DNA of 23,679 bases from Candidatus Taylorbacteria bacterium RIFCSPHIGHO2_02_FULL_46_13 (GCA_001821015.1 MHRQ01000022.1:1-23679), one strand, 5' to 3'. Shown: positions 1 to 6,469, counted from the first letter of the stretch. A program made the numbers and translations. Notes: generated from the sequence alone by a model not told the origin.

Positions 1-104
1 ACATACAAACCACAATTGATAATAATGTACACAGCGAAATCCGAGGTATTATTCCACGGGGTGATGATTTTTATACTTACTTCGTTCGTTAAAAATCAAT
101 CATG
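1..104 (+). repeat. Leader repeat, copy 1 (in front of rpsD)
   Basis: Positions 1-104 match 1817-1920 at 103 of 104 bases; the only difference is A at 98 versus T at 1914. The match ends exactly at the start codon of the downstream gene (rpsD here, rplQ in copy 2). It may extend left of the window. It holds an 8-bp hairpin (66-73 with 90-97) just before the start codon, and a reading frame that stops at 90-92. There is no Shine-Dalgarno-like sequence in front of rpsD. Likely an RNA leader or a recombined promoter/leader segment. Confidence 0.93.
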
Positions 105-713
105 TTAATCAAATCAAAATACAAGATTGCGAGACGTTTGGGGGTGCCGGTATTTGAGAAAACTCAAACGGCTAAGTTTGCGCTTTCGCTTACTCGTCGT
201 AGCGAACGCGCAACGAAGCGTCCCCGCGCGCTGACCGATTACGGTAAACAACTTCTAGAAAAACAGAAAGTTCGCTACACCTATCTTATGAACGAACGGC
301 AACTCAAAAAAAATGTCAGACAAGTCCTTGCAAAGAAAGGCATCAAACAAGATGAAAGATTGTATGAAATTCTTGAGACAAGGCTTGATAGTGTCACGTA
401 CCGACTTGGCTTTGGGCCAACACGACTTGCGGTTAGACAGTTGGTGAACCACGGGCACATTTGCGTTAACGGTAAACGTGTTGATATCCCGTCATGTGCT
501 TTGTATGTGGGAGATGTTGTCAGTGTCCGACCCGGTAGTCTTCCCAAGAAAGTTTTTGTAACACTTGATGAACGTCTCAAAGATCTGTCAGTCCCCGCGT
601 GGTTGGCGTTGGATACAGAGAAGAAACAAGGCACGATTAAAGGCGTGCCGAAACTTACGCGCGGAGAATCTGGGCTTGATTTTAATACGGTACTTGAATT
701 CTATAAACGTTAA
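102..713 (+). CDS. rpsD: 30S ribosomal protein S4
   Basis: Primary 16S rRNA-binding protein that nucleates assembly of the 30S body, and in several bacteria also a translational repressor of its own operon. The 203-aa product has the usual length. The N-terminal S4 part (about 1-90) is followed by the S4 RNA-binding fold (about 91-155), with the recognisable stretch LDSVTYRLGFGPTRLAVRQL and then VNHGHICVNGKRVDIPS. The C-terminus ends LDFNTVLEFYKR, close to the family's usual ending. The ATG lies at the exact end of a 104-bp sequence that recurs before rplQ. rpoA follows after 52 bp, as in many alpha operons. Because S4 is a known leader-binding regulator, the duplicated leader could be its target; that is inference. 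Confidence 0.97.
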   Translation: MLIKSKYKIARRLGVPVFEKTQTAKFALSLTRRSERATKRPRALTDYGKQLLEKQKVRYTYLMNERQLKKNVRQVLAKKGIKQDERLYEILETRLDSVTYRLGFGPTRLAVRQLVNHGHICVNGKRVDIPSCALYVGDVVSVRPGSLPKKVFVTLDERLKDLSVPAWLALDTEKKQGTIKGVPKLTRGESGLDFNTVLEFYKR

Positions 714-765
714 CCGAGGGTCGTTATTTATAAGAACATTTATTTATTATTTTTAAACATACACC

Positions 766-1737
766 ATGGCTGACTACAACATCATGCTTCCGTCAAAACC
801 ACGAGTCGTCAAAGAAGACGATTTTGTAGGTACCTATGAAATAGATAATCTCTATCCTGGGTATGGACATACATTGGGTAATTCACTGCGTAGGATAATT
901 CTCTCCTCTCTGCCGGGAGCAGCGATTACTTCCATTAAAATTGACGGCGTCAGCCACGAATTTTCAACTCTTGAGGGAGTCAAAGAAGATGTGGTGACTA
1001 TTATTCTGCATCTTAAAAAAGTTCGTCTGCAAATGCTTACCGACGAACCTCAAAAGCTTTATCTCAAAATAAAAGGACCTGCGGAGGCTACCGCTAACGA
1101 TATTGAGGTTCCCGGACAGATAAAGATTTTAAATCCGGAACAACATATTGCTTCAGTAACGGGGAAAAACAAAGAACTGTCTATTGAGTTGACGGTTGAG
1201 CGTGGGCTTGGATATGTTCCCAAAGAACTGATTCAAAAAGATCGGACGGATATCGGCAGTATCGTCCTTGACGCGGCATTTACTCCGATTCGGAGAGTTA
1301 ATTACGAAGTTGAGAATATGCGTGTCGGCAATCGGACAGACTTCAATCGCATGAAATTGTTCATTGAGACGGATGGAACTATCACCCCCCATGACGCCTT
1401 AAGCCAATCAATTGAAACTATGATAAATCAGCTCAAGGCCATCATCGGTTTTAAAGAAGAAGCTGTTGAACCCCTACCTGAAGCCTCCAAACTGATACTC
1501 CCAGAGGGGCATAAAACTTCAAAAGAGGTTGACCCAGAAATCCTTAAGACCCGTATTGAAACACTTGATTTATCAGCCCGTACTATAAATGCGTTAACAA
1601 CAGCGAATATTAGGACGGTCGGCGGCTTGGTGCGTAAAAAGGAGAAAGATATTTTGGATGTAGAAGGCCTCGGTAATAAAGGGGTCCAGGAAATTAAAAA
1701 AGCACTTGCCTTGGTAGGAGTAACCCTTAAAGAATAA
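766..1737 (+). CDS. rpoA: DNA-directed RNA polymerase subunit alpha
   Basis: Alpha subunit, the dimerising scaffold on which beta and beta-prime assemble and whose C-terminal domain contacts UP elements and activators. The 323 aa are normal for the family. The N-terminal domain (about 1-230) shows the conserved GHTLGNSLRRIILSSLPG dimerisation stretch and EGVKEDVV. The C-terminal domain (about 255-323) shows DLSARTINALTTANIRTVGG and ILDVEGLGNKGVQEIKKAL, the helix-hairpin-helix region. A linker rich in charged residues and proline joins them. It follows rpsD and precedes rplQ, the standard order, but a palindrome and the leader repeat separate it from rplQ by 180 bp, so rplQ may be separately controlled. 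Confidence 0.98.
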   Translation: MADYNIMLPSKPRVVKEDDFVGTYEIDNLYPGYGHTLGNSLRRIILSSLPGAAITSIKIDGVSHEFSTLEGVKEDVVTIILHLKKVRLQMLTDEPQKLYLKIKGPAEATANDIEVPGQIKILNPEQHIASVTGKNKELSIELTVERGLGYVPKELIQKDRTDIGSIVLDAAFTPIRRVNYEVENMRVGNRTDFNRMKLFIETDGTITPHDALSQSIETMINQLKAIIGFKEEAVEPLPEASKLILPEGHKTSKEVDPEILKTRIETLDLSARTINALTTANIRTVGGLVRKKEKDILDVEGLGNKGVQEIKKALALVGVTLKE

Positions 1738-1750
1738 TGAAAATTAAGGA

Positions 1751-1766
1751 TCCGCCAGCTGGCGGA
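1751..1766. repeat. 16-bp perfect palindrome after rpoA
   Basis: TCCGCCAGCTGGCGGA is a perfect palindrome with no spacer, 13 bp after the rpoA stop. As RNA it could fold only into a small hairpin and has no T-run after it, so it is not a convincing terminator. It resembles a dispersed palindromic repeat or protein site; this window contains no second copy. Confidence 0.75.
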
Positions 1767-1782
1767 GACTGTAATTTACTTA

Positions 1783-1917
1783 ACCCCGTGGAATAGGCAA
1801 ATTAATACAATGAAACACATACAAACCACAATTGATAATAATGTACACAGCGAAATCCGAGGTATTATTCCACGGGGTGATGATTTTTATACTTACTTCG
1901 TTCGTTAAAAATCTATC
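1783..1917 (+). promoter_or_regulatory. Structured rplQ leader with 13-bp long-range stem
   Basis: ACCCCGTGGAATA at 1783-1795 is the exact reverse complement of TATTCCACGGGGT at 1866-1878, enclosing 70 nt. The 3' arm lies inside the repeat shared with rpsD; the 5' arm lies outside it. A second hairpin pairs GATTTTTA (1882-1889) with TAAAAATC (1906-1913), ending 4 nt before the rplQ ATG. An alternative short pairing of AATAAT (1837-1842) with the ATTATT around 1864 would compete with the long stem. The layout fits a ribosomal-protein leader, but the ligand is unknown. Confidence 0.55.
1810..1908 (+). CDS. Possible 32-aa leader peptide before rplQ
   Basis: A short reading frame starts at ATG 1810 (MKHIQTTIDNNV...) and ends ...DDFYTYFVR with TAA at 1906-1908, 9 nt before the rplQ ATG. 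All but its first two codons and part of the third are repeated identically before rpsD, where the frame is open from the window edge to TAA at 90-92; its start there is not in view. No good ribosome binding site precedes the ATG. The one base that differs between the copies lies after the stop, so conservation cannot separate coding from RNA constraint. It may be a coupled leader peptide or an accidental open frame in a structured leader. Confidence 0.3.
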   Translation: MKHIQTTIDNNVHSEIRGIIPRGDDFYTYFVR

Positions 1918-1920
1918 ATG
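1817..1920 (+). repeat. Leader repeat, copy 2 (in front of rplQ)
   Basis: Second copy of the sequence at 1-104, with one mismatch. Homology stops right after the ATG, where the rpsD and rplQ coding sequences diverge. The two copies are direct repeats that bracket rpsD plus rpoA, so recombination between them would excise a 1,816-bp segment. Confidence 0.95.
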
Positions 1921-2268
1921 CGACATCACAATGCCAACAGAAAATTTGGACGCACACGGGATCAACGCAAAGCTCTCATGAGAAGTTTGGCCGAATCTCT
2001 TATTCGGGATGGCAAAATTCAGACAACTGCCGAAAAAGCGAAAGAACTGCGACCCTTTGTTGAAAAATTGATTACGCGCGCAAAAATTAAGACACTTGCT
2101 TCTCGCCGCCTTCTTGTTTCTCGTCTTGGTAGCGCTACGATTGTGGCGCGTCTGATTACAGAAATTGCACCTAAATACGCAGATCGTCGCGGCGGTTACA
2201 CCCGAATTGCAAAGATTGGAGAACCAAGACACGACGCAAGCGCACAAGCGATTATAGAATTCGTCTAA
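1918..2268 (+). CDS. rplQ: 50S ribosomal protein L17
   Basis: Large-subunit protein near the exit tunnel. The 116-aa product opens with the family signature MRHHNANRKFGRTRDQRKAL and continues with the helix IRDGKIQTTAEKAKELRPFVEKLIT. The C-terminal GGYTRIAKIGEPRHDASAQAIIEFV matches the usual end of bacterial L17 (GGYTRI...R.GD.A..A.IEL). The ATG is the last codon shared with the repeated leader. rplM follows after 4 bp, so rplQ-rplM-rpsI form one transcript. Confidence 0.97.
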   Translation: MRHHNANRKFGRTRDQRKALMRSLAESLIRDGKIQTTAEKAKELRPFVEKLITRAKIKTLASRRLLVSRLGSATIVARLITEIAPKYADRRGGYTRIAKIGEPRHDASAQAIIEFV

Positions 2269-2272
2269 ATAT

Positions 2273-2620
2273 ATGAAAACTCACGTTATTGATGCAACAG
2301 ATAAAAAATTAGGCAGAGTCGCGAGCGAAGCGGCGAAGCTTATTATGGGTAAGAACTTGCCTGAATTTACTCGTAATCATCTTAATCAGGTTTCAGTGGT
2401 AATTGAGAATGCTTCTAAGGCTGACATTTCAGAGAAGAAACTGACCACCAAAACATATGACAATTATTCCGGATATCCAGGCGGCAGGAGAGTTTTGAGT
2501 GCTTCCCAAACGGTGGCCCGCAAAGGGTACCGCGAGTTGTTTAGAAAGGCAGTCTACGGTATGCTTCCGACCAATCGTTTGAGAGCAAAGATGATTAAAT
2601 ATCTTATCGTTAAAGAATAA
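2273..2620 (+). CDS. rplM: 50S ribosomal protein L13
   Basis: Early-assembling 23S rRNA-binding protein. Recognisable parts are the N-terminal WVIDATD-like VIDATDKKLGRVASEAAKLI (residues 5-24), YDNYSGYPGGRR in the middle, and the C-terminal AVYGMLPTNRLRAKMIKYL. At 115 aa it is clearly shorter than the roughly 142 aa of E. coli L13; the internal loop is trimmed and the C-terminal tail is cut back, which fits reduced CPR ribosomal proteins. It sits 4 bp after rplQ and 4 bp before rpsI; rplM-rpsI is a near-universal pair. Confidence 0.96.
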   Translation: MKTHVIDATDKKLGRVASEAAKLIMGKNLPEFTRNHLNQVSVVIENASKADISEKKLTTKTYDNYSGYPGGRRVLSASQTVARKGYRELFRKAVYGMLPTNRLRAKMIKYLIVKE

Positions 2621-2624
2621 TAGG

Positions 2625-3035
2625 ATGGCCACTGCAACAAAAACTGAAAAATATACCCAGGCCGTAGGTAGACGAAAGACTTCTACGGCGGTTGTTCGTA
2701 TCTACAAAGGAACGAAAAATTCCTACACGGTAAACGGAAAGGAATTCCATGTGTACTTCCCGACCGAAACGCTCCGCTCAATCGCAAACGCTCCGCTTAC
2801 CAAGTTTGAGAATCCAGTAAAGTTCAAAGTCTCGGCTAAAATTTCTGGTGGCGGTGTTGCTTCACAGGCAGGTGCTATGCGTCACGCTCTTTCACGTGCG
2901 CTCATCATTTTTGATACCAATTTGCGAGGCACAATGAAGAAAGCGGGGTTTCTGAAACGTGACCCTCGCGCAAAAGAACGCCGCAAATTCGGACTCAAGA
3001 AAGCGAGAAAGGCGCCGCAGTGGTCTAAACGCTAA
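2625..3035 (+). CDS. rpsI: 30S ribosomal protein S9
   Basis: S9 sits in the head of the small subunit, and its C-terminal arginine contacts P-site tRNA. The 136-aa protein shows YTQAVGRRKTSTAVVRIYKG at the N-terminus, the central GGGVASQAGAMRHALSRAL, and the diagnostic C-terminal tail RRKFGLKKARKAPQWSKR. The terminal SKR is conserved. It is the last gene of the ribosomal run. No clear terminator separates it from grpE, which instead has its own promoter-like sequence 22 bp downstream. Confidence 0.97.
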   Translation: MATATKTEKYTQAVGRRKTSTAVVRIYKGTKNSYTVNGKEFHVYFPTETLRSIANAPLTKFENPVKFKVSAKISGGGVASQAGAMRHALSRALIIFDTNLRGTMKKAGFLKRDPRAKERRKFGLKKARKAPQWSKR

Positions 3036-3057
3036 TTTTCTCCCTGCTATTTGTTTT

Positions 3058-3066
3058 TGTTATACT
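3058..3066 (+). promoter_or_regulatory. Extended -10 box of grpE
   Basis: TGT-TATACT (TG at 3058-3059, -10 at 3061-3066) lies 9 nt before the grpE ATG, so a transcript starting the usual 6-8 nt downstream would have essentially no leader. No good -35 is seen, as is normal for extended -10 promoters. Confidence 0.5.
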
Positions 3067-3075
3067 CTTGTCTAT

Positions 3076-3642
3076 ATGAAAGACGACGACGTTAAATTTG
3101 AAAAGGATCCCGATGAACTGGACGACTCTGTCGTAGCAGAAGAAAATCTTGCTGATTTGGTTAAAAAGCTACGAAGTGAACTTAAAATTGCTCAAAAGGA
3201 GCGCAACGAGTACCTTACTGGTTGGCAGAGAGCAAAAGCTGACTATATCAACCTAACACGCGAACACGAGAAATCCCGTAAAGATTTCGGTTTATACGCA
3301 GACGAAGCTTTTTTTGAAGACCTGTTGCCTGTATTAGAGAGCTTCGGCATGGCGTTCTCTAATAAAGAGGCATGGGAGAAAGCACCTAGAGAGTGGCGCA
3401 CGGGTGTTGAGTACATCCATTCACAACTTATAGAAGCGCTCAAACGTCACCACATTGAGGAATACACGCCGAAGGTTGGGGAGAAACTGGACCCACGTAT
3501 CCATGCGCCTGTTGCTACGGTTTCAGTTGCAGATGAAAAGCTTGACCATACAATCGTAGAAGTGATAAAAAATGGATACAAACGTGCTGATAAGGTTTTA
3601 CGGCCAGCAGATGTTAAAATAGGGGAGTTTAAGAAAGCTTAG
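3076..3642 (+). CDS. grpE: Nucleotide exchange factor GrpE
   Basis: Dimeric exchange factor that releases ADP from DnaK. The frame is open upstream into rpsI, but MKDDDVKFEKDPDE at 3076 is chosen because a -10 box lies just before it and the upstream extension overlaps rpsI. That gives 188 aa, the family's usual length. A charged N-terminal tail is followed by a long helix (about residues 25-75, LVKKLRSELKIAQKERNEYL then WQRAKADYINLTREHEK). The beta domain (about 125-188) has VGEKLDPRIHAPVATV and ends VIKNGYKRADKVLRPADVKIG, close to the conserved GYKLGDRVLRPAKV. dnaK follows less than 1 kb downstream. Confidence 0.93.
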   Translation: MKDDDVKFEKDPDELDDSVVAEENLADLVKKLRSELKIAQKERNEYLTGWQRAKADYINLTREHEKSRKDFGLYADEAFFEDLLPVLESFGMAFSNKEAWEKAPREWRTGVEYIHSQLIEALKRHHIEEYTPKVGEKLDPRIHAPVATVSVADEKLDHTIVEVIKNGYKRADKVLRPADVKIGEFKKA

Positions 3643-3678
3643 GGCTTGGAGCTTAATGCTTAGAGCTGAAGAAAATAA

Positions 3679-4014
3679 ATGTTAGTAAAAACTTTACAAA
3701 CAAAGATTTTAGAAAAAGTTGTCCGTGGAAAAAACGGCCAGCTTTTCTGCATTCGTTTTGAAGTTACTGAAATTGACGGCCGCACTTACGGGCGTATTTT
3801 GTGTGTTTCTCCGATCTCTGAATTGAAGTCGCAGTCTGCTGTTACGATATATCGTAACAGAAATAAAAACTCCACAAACAAACCCTATTTACTACGGACT
3901 CCTAAACAAAAAGCTCATAAAACTGAATCAAAAGATTTTAATACAAAAATACTTTCGCCCCACTTTTCTCTTGATTTTTTTACGAGTCAAATGACTCGGG
4001 CGCCATCTGCATAA
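3679..4014 (+). CDS. Hypothetical protein, 111 aa
   Basis: Not recognised. The frame starts MLVKTLQTKILEKVVRGKNG, 36 bp after grpE, with an A-rich stretch but no real Shine-Dalgarno before it. The first half (about 1-50) has alternating hydrophobic residues that look like a small beta domain (LFCIRFEV, TYGRILCVSPI). The second half is basic, rich in K, N, S and T, and likely disordered. No signal peptide or membrane segment. The stop (4012-4014) touches the A-run of the opposite-strand terminator, and a small hairpin (CGAGTCA-AA-TGACTCG, 3983-3998) lies in the last codons. It could be co-transcribed with grpE. The weak C-terminal half leaves some doubt about the exact reading frame. Confidence 0.55.
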   Translation: MLVKTLQTKILEKVVRGKNGQLFCIRFEVTEIDGRTYGRILCVSPISELKSQSAVTIYRNRNKNSTNKPYLLRTPKQKAHKTESKDFNTKILSPHFSLDFFTSQMTRAPSA

Positions 4015-4043
4015 AAAAAAGCCCCGCGCGAGCACGGAGCTTT
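4013..4043 (-). terminator. Intrinsic terminator of the 61-aa gene
   Basis: Read on the minus strand, GCTCCG (4040-4035) pairs with CGGGGC (4026-4021), with one G-U pair, and is followed by eight T residues (4020-4013). It ends the minus-strand transcript. On the plus strand the hairpin is followed only by TTTGAT, so it would be weak for the upstream 111-aa gene. Confidence 0.85.
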
Positions 4044-4076
4044 GATAGGCAAGGCTAGTTGTAAAGGTCCCACCCT

Positions 4077-4262
4077 TCAACGGTCGAGTGAACCTCCTTG
4101 GAGTTCCAGCTTTTCCTTCAACAGCGAAGCCATCTTCTCGTGATGTTCAATCCGCTGCCGAATTGTGTACCCCTCACGAGCAATGGTACCGAGGGTCTCC
4201 ATAAGATTTTGCAGTTTATCTATGTCACTCTGAACTGTCTCAATATTTCTTTTGGACACCAT
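4077..4262 (-). CDS. Small helical protein, 61 aa, unknown function
   Basis: Not recognised. The frame extends further upstream, but ATG at 4262 (MVSKRNIETVQSDIDKLQN) is chosen because AAAGGA (4271-4266) lies just before it, as in the other small minus-strand genes here. That gives 61 aa. The whole protein reads as amphipathic helix, charged, without cysteine or membrane segment: IETVQSDIDKLQNLMETLG, then a middle turn (about 27-32), then RQRIEHHEKMASLLKEKLEL. A short coiled coil or helical hairpin is likely. It has its own good promoter (4312-4341) and terminator, so it is an independent single-gene unit. It is divergent from dnaK; a link to the chaperones is only suggested by position. Confidence 0.75.
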   Translation of the reverse strand: MVSKRNIETVQSDIDKLQNLMETLGTIAREGYTIRQRIEHHEKMASLLKEKLELQGGSLDR

Positions 4263-4311
4263 GTTTCCTTTCGTTGGTTGTTGAACTGTAACGAACACGT
4301 TGACTAAAAGT

Positions 4312-4341
4312 ATGATAGCATATAAGGTATATACTTGTCAA
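4312..4341 (-). promoter_or_regulatory. Sigma-70-type promoter of the 61-aa gene
   Basis: On the minus strand: TTGACA (4341-4336), 18 bp, extended TGC, then TATCAT (4317-4312). It leaves a leader of about 40 nt. Its -35 overlaps the dnaK -35 on the other strand. Confidence 0.75.
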
Positions 4342-4364
4342 GACAAGTGTAGTAACACTAAATA
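4335..4364 (+). promoter_or_regulatory. Probable dnaK promoter and overlapping inverted repeat
   Basis: TTGTCA (4335-4340), 18 bp, TAAATA (4359-4364) on the plus strand would give a leader of about 125 nt. The -35 region coincides with an inverted repeat ACTTGTC-AA-GACAAGT (4333-4348), which also covers the -35 of the divergent 61-aa gene. No CIRCE-like TTAGCACTC element is present. Confidence 0.5.
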
Positions 4365-4392
4365 AGCAATTAAAAACTTAACTTAAAGCGGG

Positions 4393-4486
4393 GGTATGAT
4401 TTTTAGAAACCTTGCGCAGCGAGACGGCGCGAGCAGAGCAAAAATTCAGCAGAATTTTATACGTGTTTCTAAAAATCATACCGGAG
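4393..4486 (+). promoter_or_regulatory. dnaK leader: 18-bp-arm hairpin next to the ribosome binding site
   Basis: GGTATGATTTTTAGAAAC at 4393-4410 is the exact reverse complement of 4465-4482. The 54-nt loop contains a second perfect hairpin, AAAATTC-AGCA-GAATTTT (4441-4458). The 3' arm ends directly against GGAG (4483-4486), the likely ribosome binding site 9 nt before the dnaK ATG. The A/U-rich stem beside the SD of a heat-shock gene suggests translational control, possibly thermal; that is inference. Alternatively it is a copy of a dispersed inverted-repeat element. Confidence 0.7.
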
Positions 4487-4495
4487 CGAACATAT

Positions 4496-6379
4496 ATGAG
4501 TAAAATTATAGGAATAGACCTCGGAACCACCTTCTCGGCAGTGGCCGTTATGGAGGGAGGAACACCAAAAGTATTAGAAAACGCTGAAGGAGCAAGAACT
4601 ACCCCTTCTATCGTCGCAGAGTCAAAAACTGGCGAGCGTTTAGTAGGATTACTTGCTAAACGCCAAGCGGTTACGAACCCTAAAAATACCGTCTTTCAAA
4701 TCAAACGTTTTATCGGCCACACCTTTGACGAGGAAAGTGTTCAGAAAGATATTAAAAATGTCTCATTTGAAGTGAAAAAATCTTCAAATGGAGGTATAGA
4801 AGTGAAGATGGGAGAAAAGTGGTATCGTCCCGAAGAAATCTCTGCAATGATTCTTCAGAAGCTCAAGAACGATGCCGAAGCCCGTTTGGGAGAGAAAATC
4901 ACTGAAGCAGTTATTACCGTTCCCGCTTACTTCAACGACAGCCAACGCCAAGCCACAAAAGATGCAGGCAAAATCGCTGGTTTGGATGTAAAGCGCATCA
5001 TCAACGAACCAACAGCCGCGGCGCTCGCCTACGGCTTCAACAAAAAGAAAGACGAAAAAATCGCTGTTTTTGACTTCGGTGGGGGTACTTTTGACGTGTC
5101 AGTTCTAGAAGTTGGTGATGATGTCATTGAAGTAAAATCAACCGACGGCGACTCGCACTTGGGCGGTCGCGACATTGACCAGAAAATCGTAAACTGGCTC
5201 GCCGACACCTTCAAGAAAGAAAATGGTGTTGACTTACGAAAAGACCCTTTGGCACTCCAGCGACTGGATGAAGGGGCTGAAAAGGCAAAAATTGAGCTTT
5301 CAACGGCCGTACAGACCGACATCAACATTCCCTTCATTACGTCAGGCGCAGATGGCCCTAAACACCTCTTGGTAACACTTACGCGTGCCAAGCTTGAAGA
5401 GCTAACGCAGGAGTTCATAGATCGCGCTATGGCGATTACCAAGCGTGCTATGGAGGCTTCGCCGTTTAAGGTTGCTGACATTAACGAAGTGGTTCTTGTC
5501 GGAGGGCAGACACGCATGCCTGCAATGCAGGAAGCGGTTAAAAAATTCTTCGGCAAAGAGCCTCACATGGGAGTGAACCCCGATGAAGTGGTTGCTATCG
5601 GTGCCGCAATTCAGGGCGGGATCCTGGGCGGTGATGTAAAAGATATCCTCCTTCTTGATGTTATCCCTCTTTCTCTTGGTATTGAAACGATGGGAGGTGT
5701 TGCAACAAAACTTATTGAAAAAAACACAACGATACCAACACAACGTACGCAGGTTTTCTCTACAGCCTCTGACAACCAAACATCCGTGGAAGTCCACGTC
5801 GTTCAAGGTGAGCGAGCAATGGCAACTGACAACAAATCTCTTGGTCGCTTTATCTTAGATGGTATTCCACCAGCACCGCGAGGCGTACCACAAGTTGAAG
5901 TAAGTTTTGACGTAGATGCAAACGGGATACTCAACGTGACCGCCAAAGACAAATCGTCCGGCAAAGCAAACTCCATTAAAATCACCGCAAGCTCGGGTCT
6001 CTCCAAAGACGAAGTGGAGCGAATGAAAAAAGAAGCCGCAACACATGAGGCGGAAGACAAAGTGAAGCAGGAAGGTGTTGAGGTTAAAAATGCGGCGGAA
6101 CAGCTTGTCTATGCAGCTGAAAAATCTCTGCGCGACTTCAAGGATAAAATTCCGGCTGATTTAGCTACGGGAGTCCAGACCAAAATTGACGAGTTAAAGA
6201 AAGTAAAAGATTCCGGTGATGCAGTAAGTATAAAAACGGCTAGCGAAGCGCTCTCCACCGAAATGCAAAAAATCGGCCAGTACATGAGCCAGCAAAAACC
6301 ACCCGAGGGTGGCCAAACTGGGCAAAGCGGAGACGACAAAGGTGCACAGGGGAACGTAAGAGACGCCGAGACGAAATAA
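4496..6379 (+). CDS. dnaK: Chaperone protein DnaK (Hsp70)
   Basis: ATP-dependent Hsp70 that binds exposed hydrophobic peptides and works with DnaJ and GrpE. An open frame extends upstream, but MSKIIGIDLGTTFSAV at 4496 is the family start and GGAG lies 9 nt before it; this gives 627 aa. Visible motifs are phosphate-1 IDLGTT (residues 7-12), NEPTAAALAYG, phosphate-2 VFDFGGGTFDVSVLE and the adenosine motif VVLVGGQTRMPAMQ. The substrate domain has LLLDVIPLSLGIETMGG, then VSFDVDANGILNVTAKDKSSGK, and a helical lid. The C-terminus is a short glycine/glutamine-rich linker ending NVRDAETK rather than the EEV-type tail of many bacterial DnaKs. A terminator follows. Confidence 0.98.
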   Translation: MSKIIGIDLGTTFSAVAVMEGGTPKVLENAEGARTTPSIVAESKTGERLVGLLAKRQAVTNPKNTVFQIKRFIGHTFDEESVQKDIKNVSFEVKKSSNGGIEVKMGEKWYRPEEISAMILQKLKNDAEARLGEKITEAVITVPAYFNDSQRQATKDAGKIAGLDVKRIINEPTAAALAYGFNKKKDEKIAVFDFGGGTFDVSVLEVGDDVIEVKSTDGDSHLGGRDIDQKIVNWLADTFKKENGVDLRKDPLALQRLDEGAEKAKIELSTAVQTDINIPFITSGADGPKHLLVTLTRAKLEELTQEFIDRAMAITKRAMEASPFKVADINEVVLVGGQTRMPAMQEAVKKFFGKEPHMGVNPDEVVAIGAAIQGGILGGDVKDILLLDVIPLSLGIETMGGVATKLIEKNTTIPTQRTQVFSTASDNQTSVEVHVVQGERAMATDNKSLGRFILDGIPPAPRGVPQVEVSFDVDANGILNVTAKDKSSGKANSIKITASSGLSKDEVERMKKEAATHEAEDKVKQEGVEVKNAAEQLVYAAEKSLRDFKDKIPADLATGVQTKIDELKKVKDSGDAVSIKTASEALSTEMQKIGQYMSQQKPPEGGQTGQSGDDKGAQGNVRDAETK

Positions 6380-6429
6380 CTTAGTTATGGAGGCTTACAA
6401 GGTCCAACCTTGTAATTGTAGAAAAGAAA

Positions 6430-6463
6430 AACCGGCCGGACCCGTGAGGGTGCGGCCGGTTTT
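6430..6463. terminator. Bidirectional terminator between dnaK and the zinc-ribbon gene
   Basis: AACCGGCCGGACCC pairs with GGGTGCGGCCGGTT around a GTGA loop with a single G-G mismatch. It is followed by TTTT on the plus strand and by a longer T-rich run (TTTTTCTTTT) on the minus strand, so it serves both converging genes. A smaller hairpin, TTACAAGG-TCCAA-CCTTGTAA (6395-6415), lies just upstream without a T-run. Confidence 0.9.
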
Positions 6464-6469
6464 GAACAT

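Noticed and set aside
281..634. 117-aa minus-strand frame inside rpsD
   Set aside because: Shadow of rpsD; serine/threonine-rich with no promoter or ribosome site.
2959..3075. N-terminal extension of grpE overlapping rpsI
   Set aside because: The upstream frame overlaps the conserved rpsI tail, and the -10 box at 3061 points to the ATG at 3076.
4412..4495. 28-codon upstream extension of dnaK
   Set aside because: It runs through the hairpin loop and the ribosome binding site; the DnaK family starts at MSKIIGIDLGTT.
4300..4500. CIRCE/HrcA control of dnaK
   Set aside because: No TTAGCACTC-N9-GAGTGCTAA element or close variant is visible.
5029..6339. Long minus-strand frames opposite dnaK
   Set aside because: They are shadows of a well-conserved Hsp70 gene; the proteins are rich in serine and have no family features.
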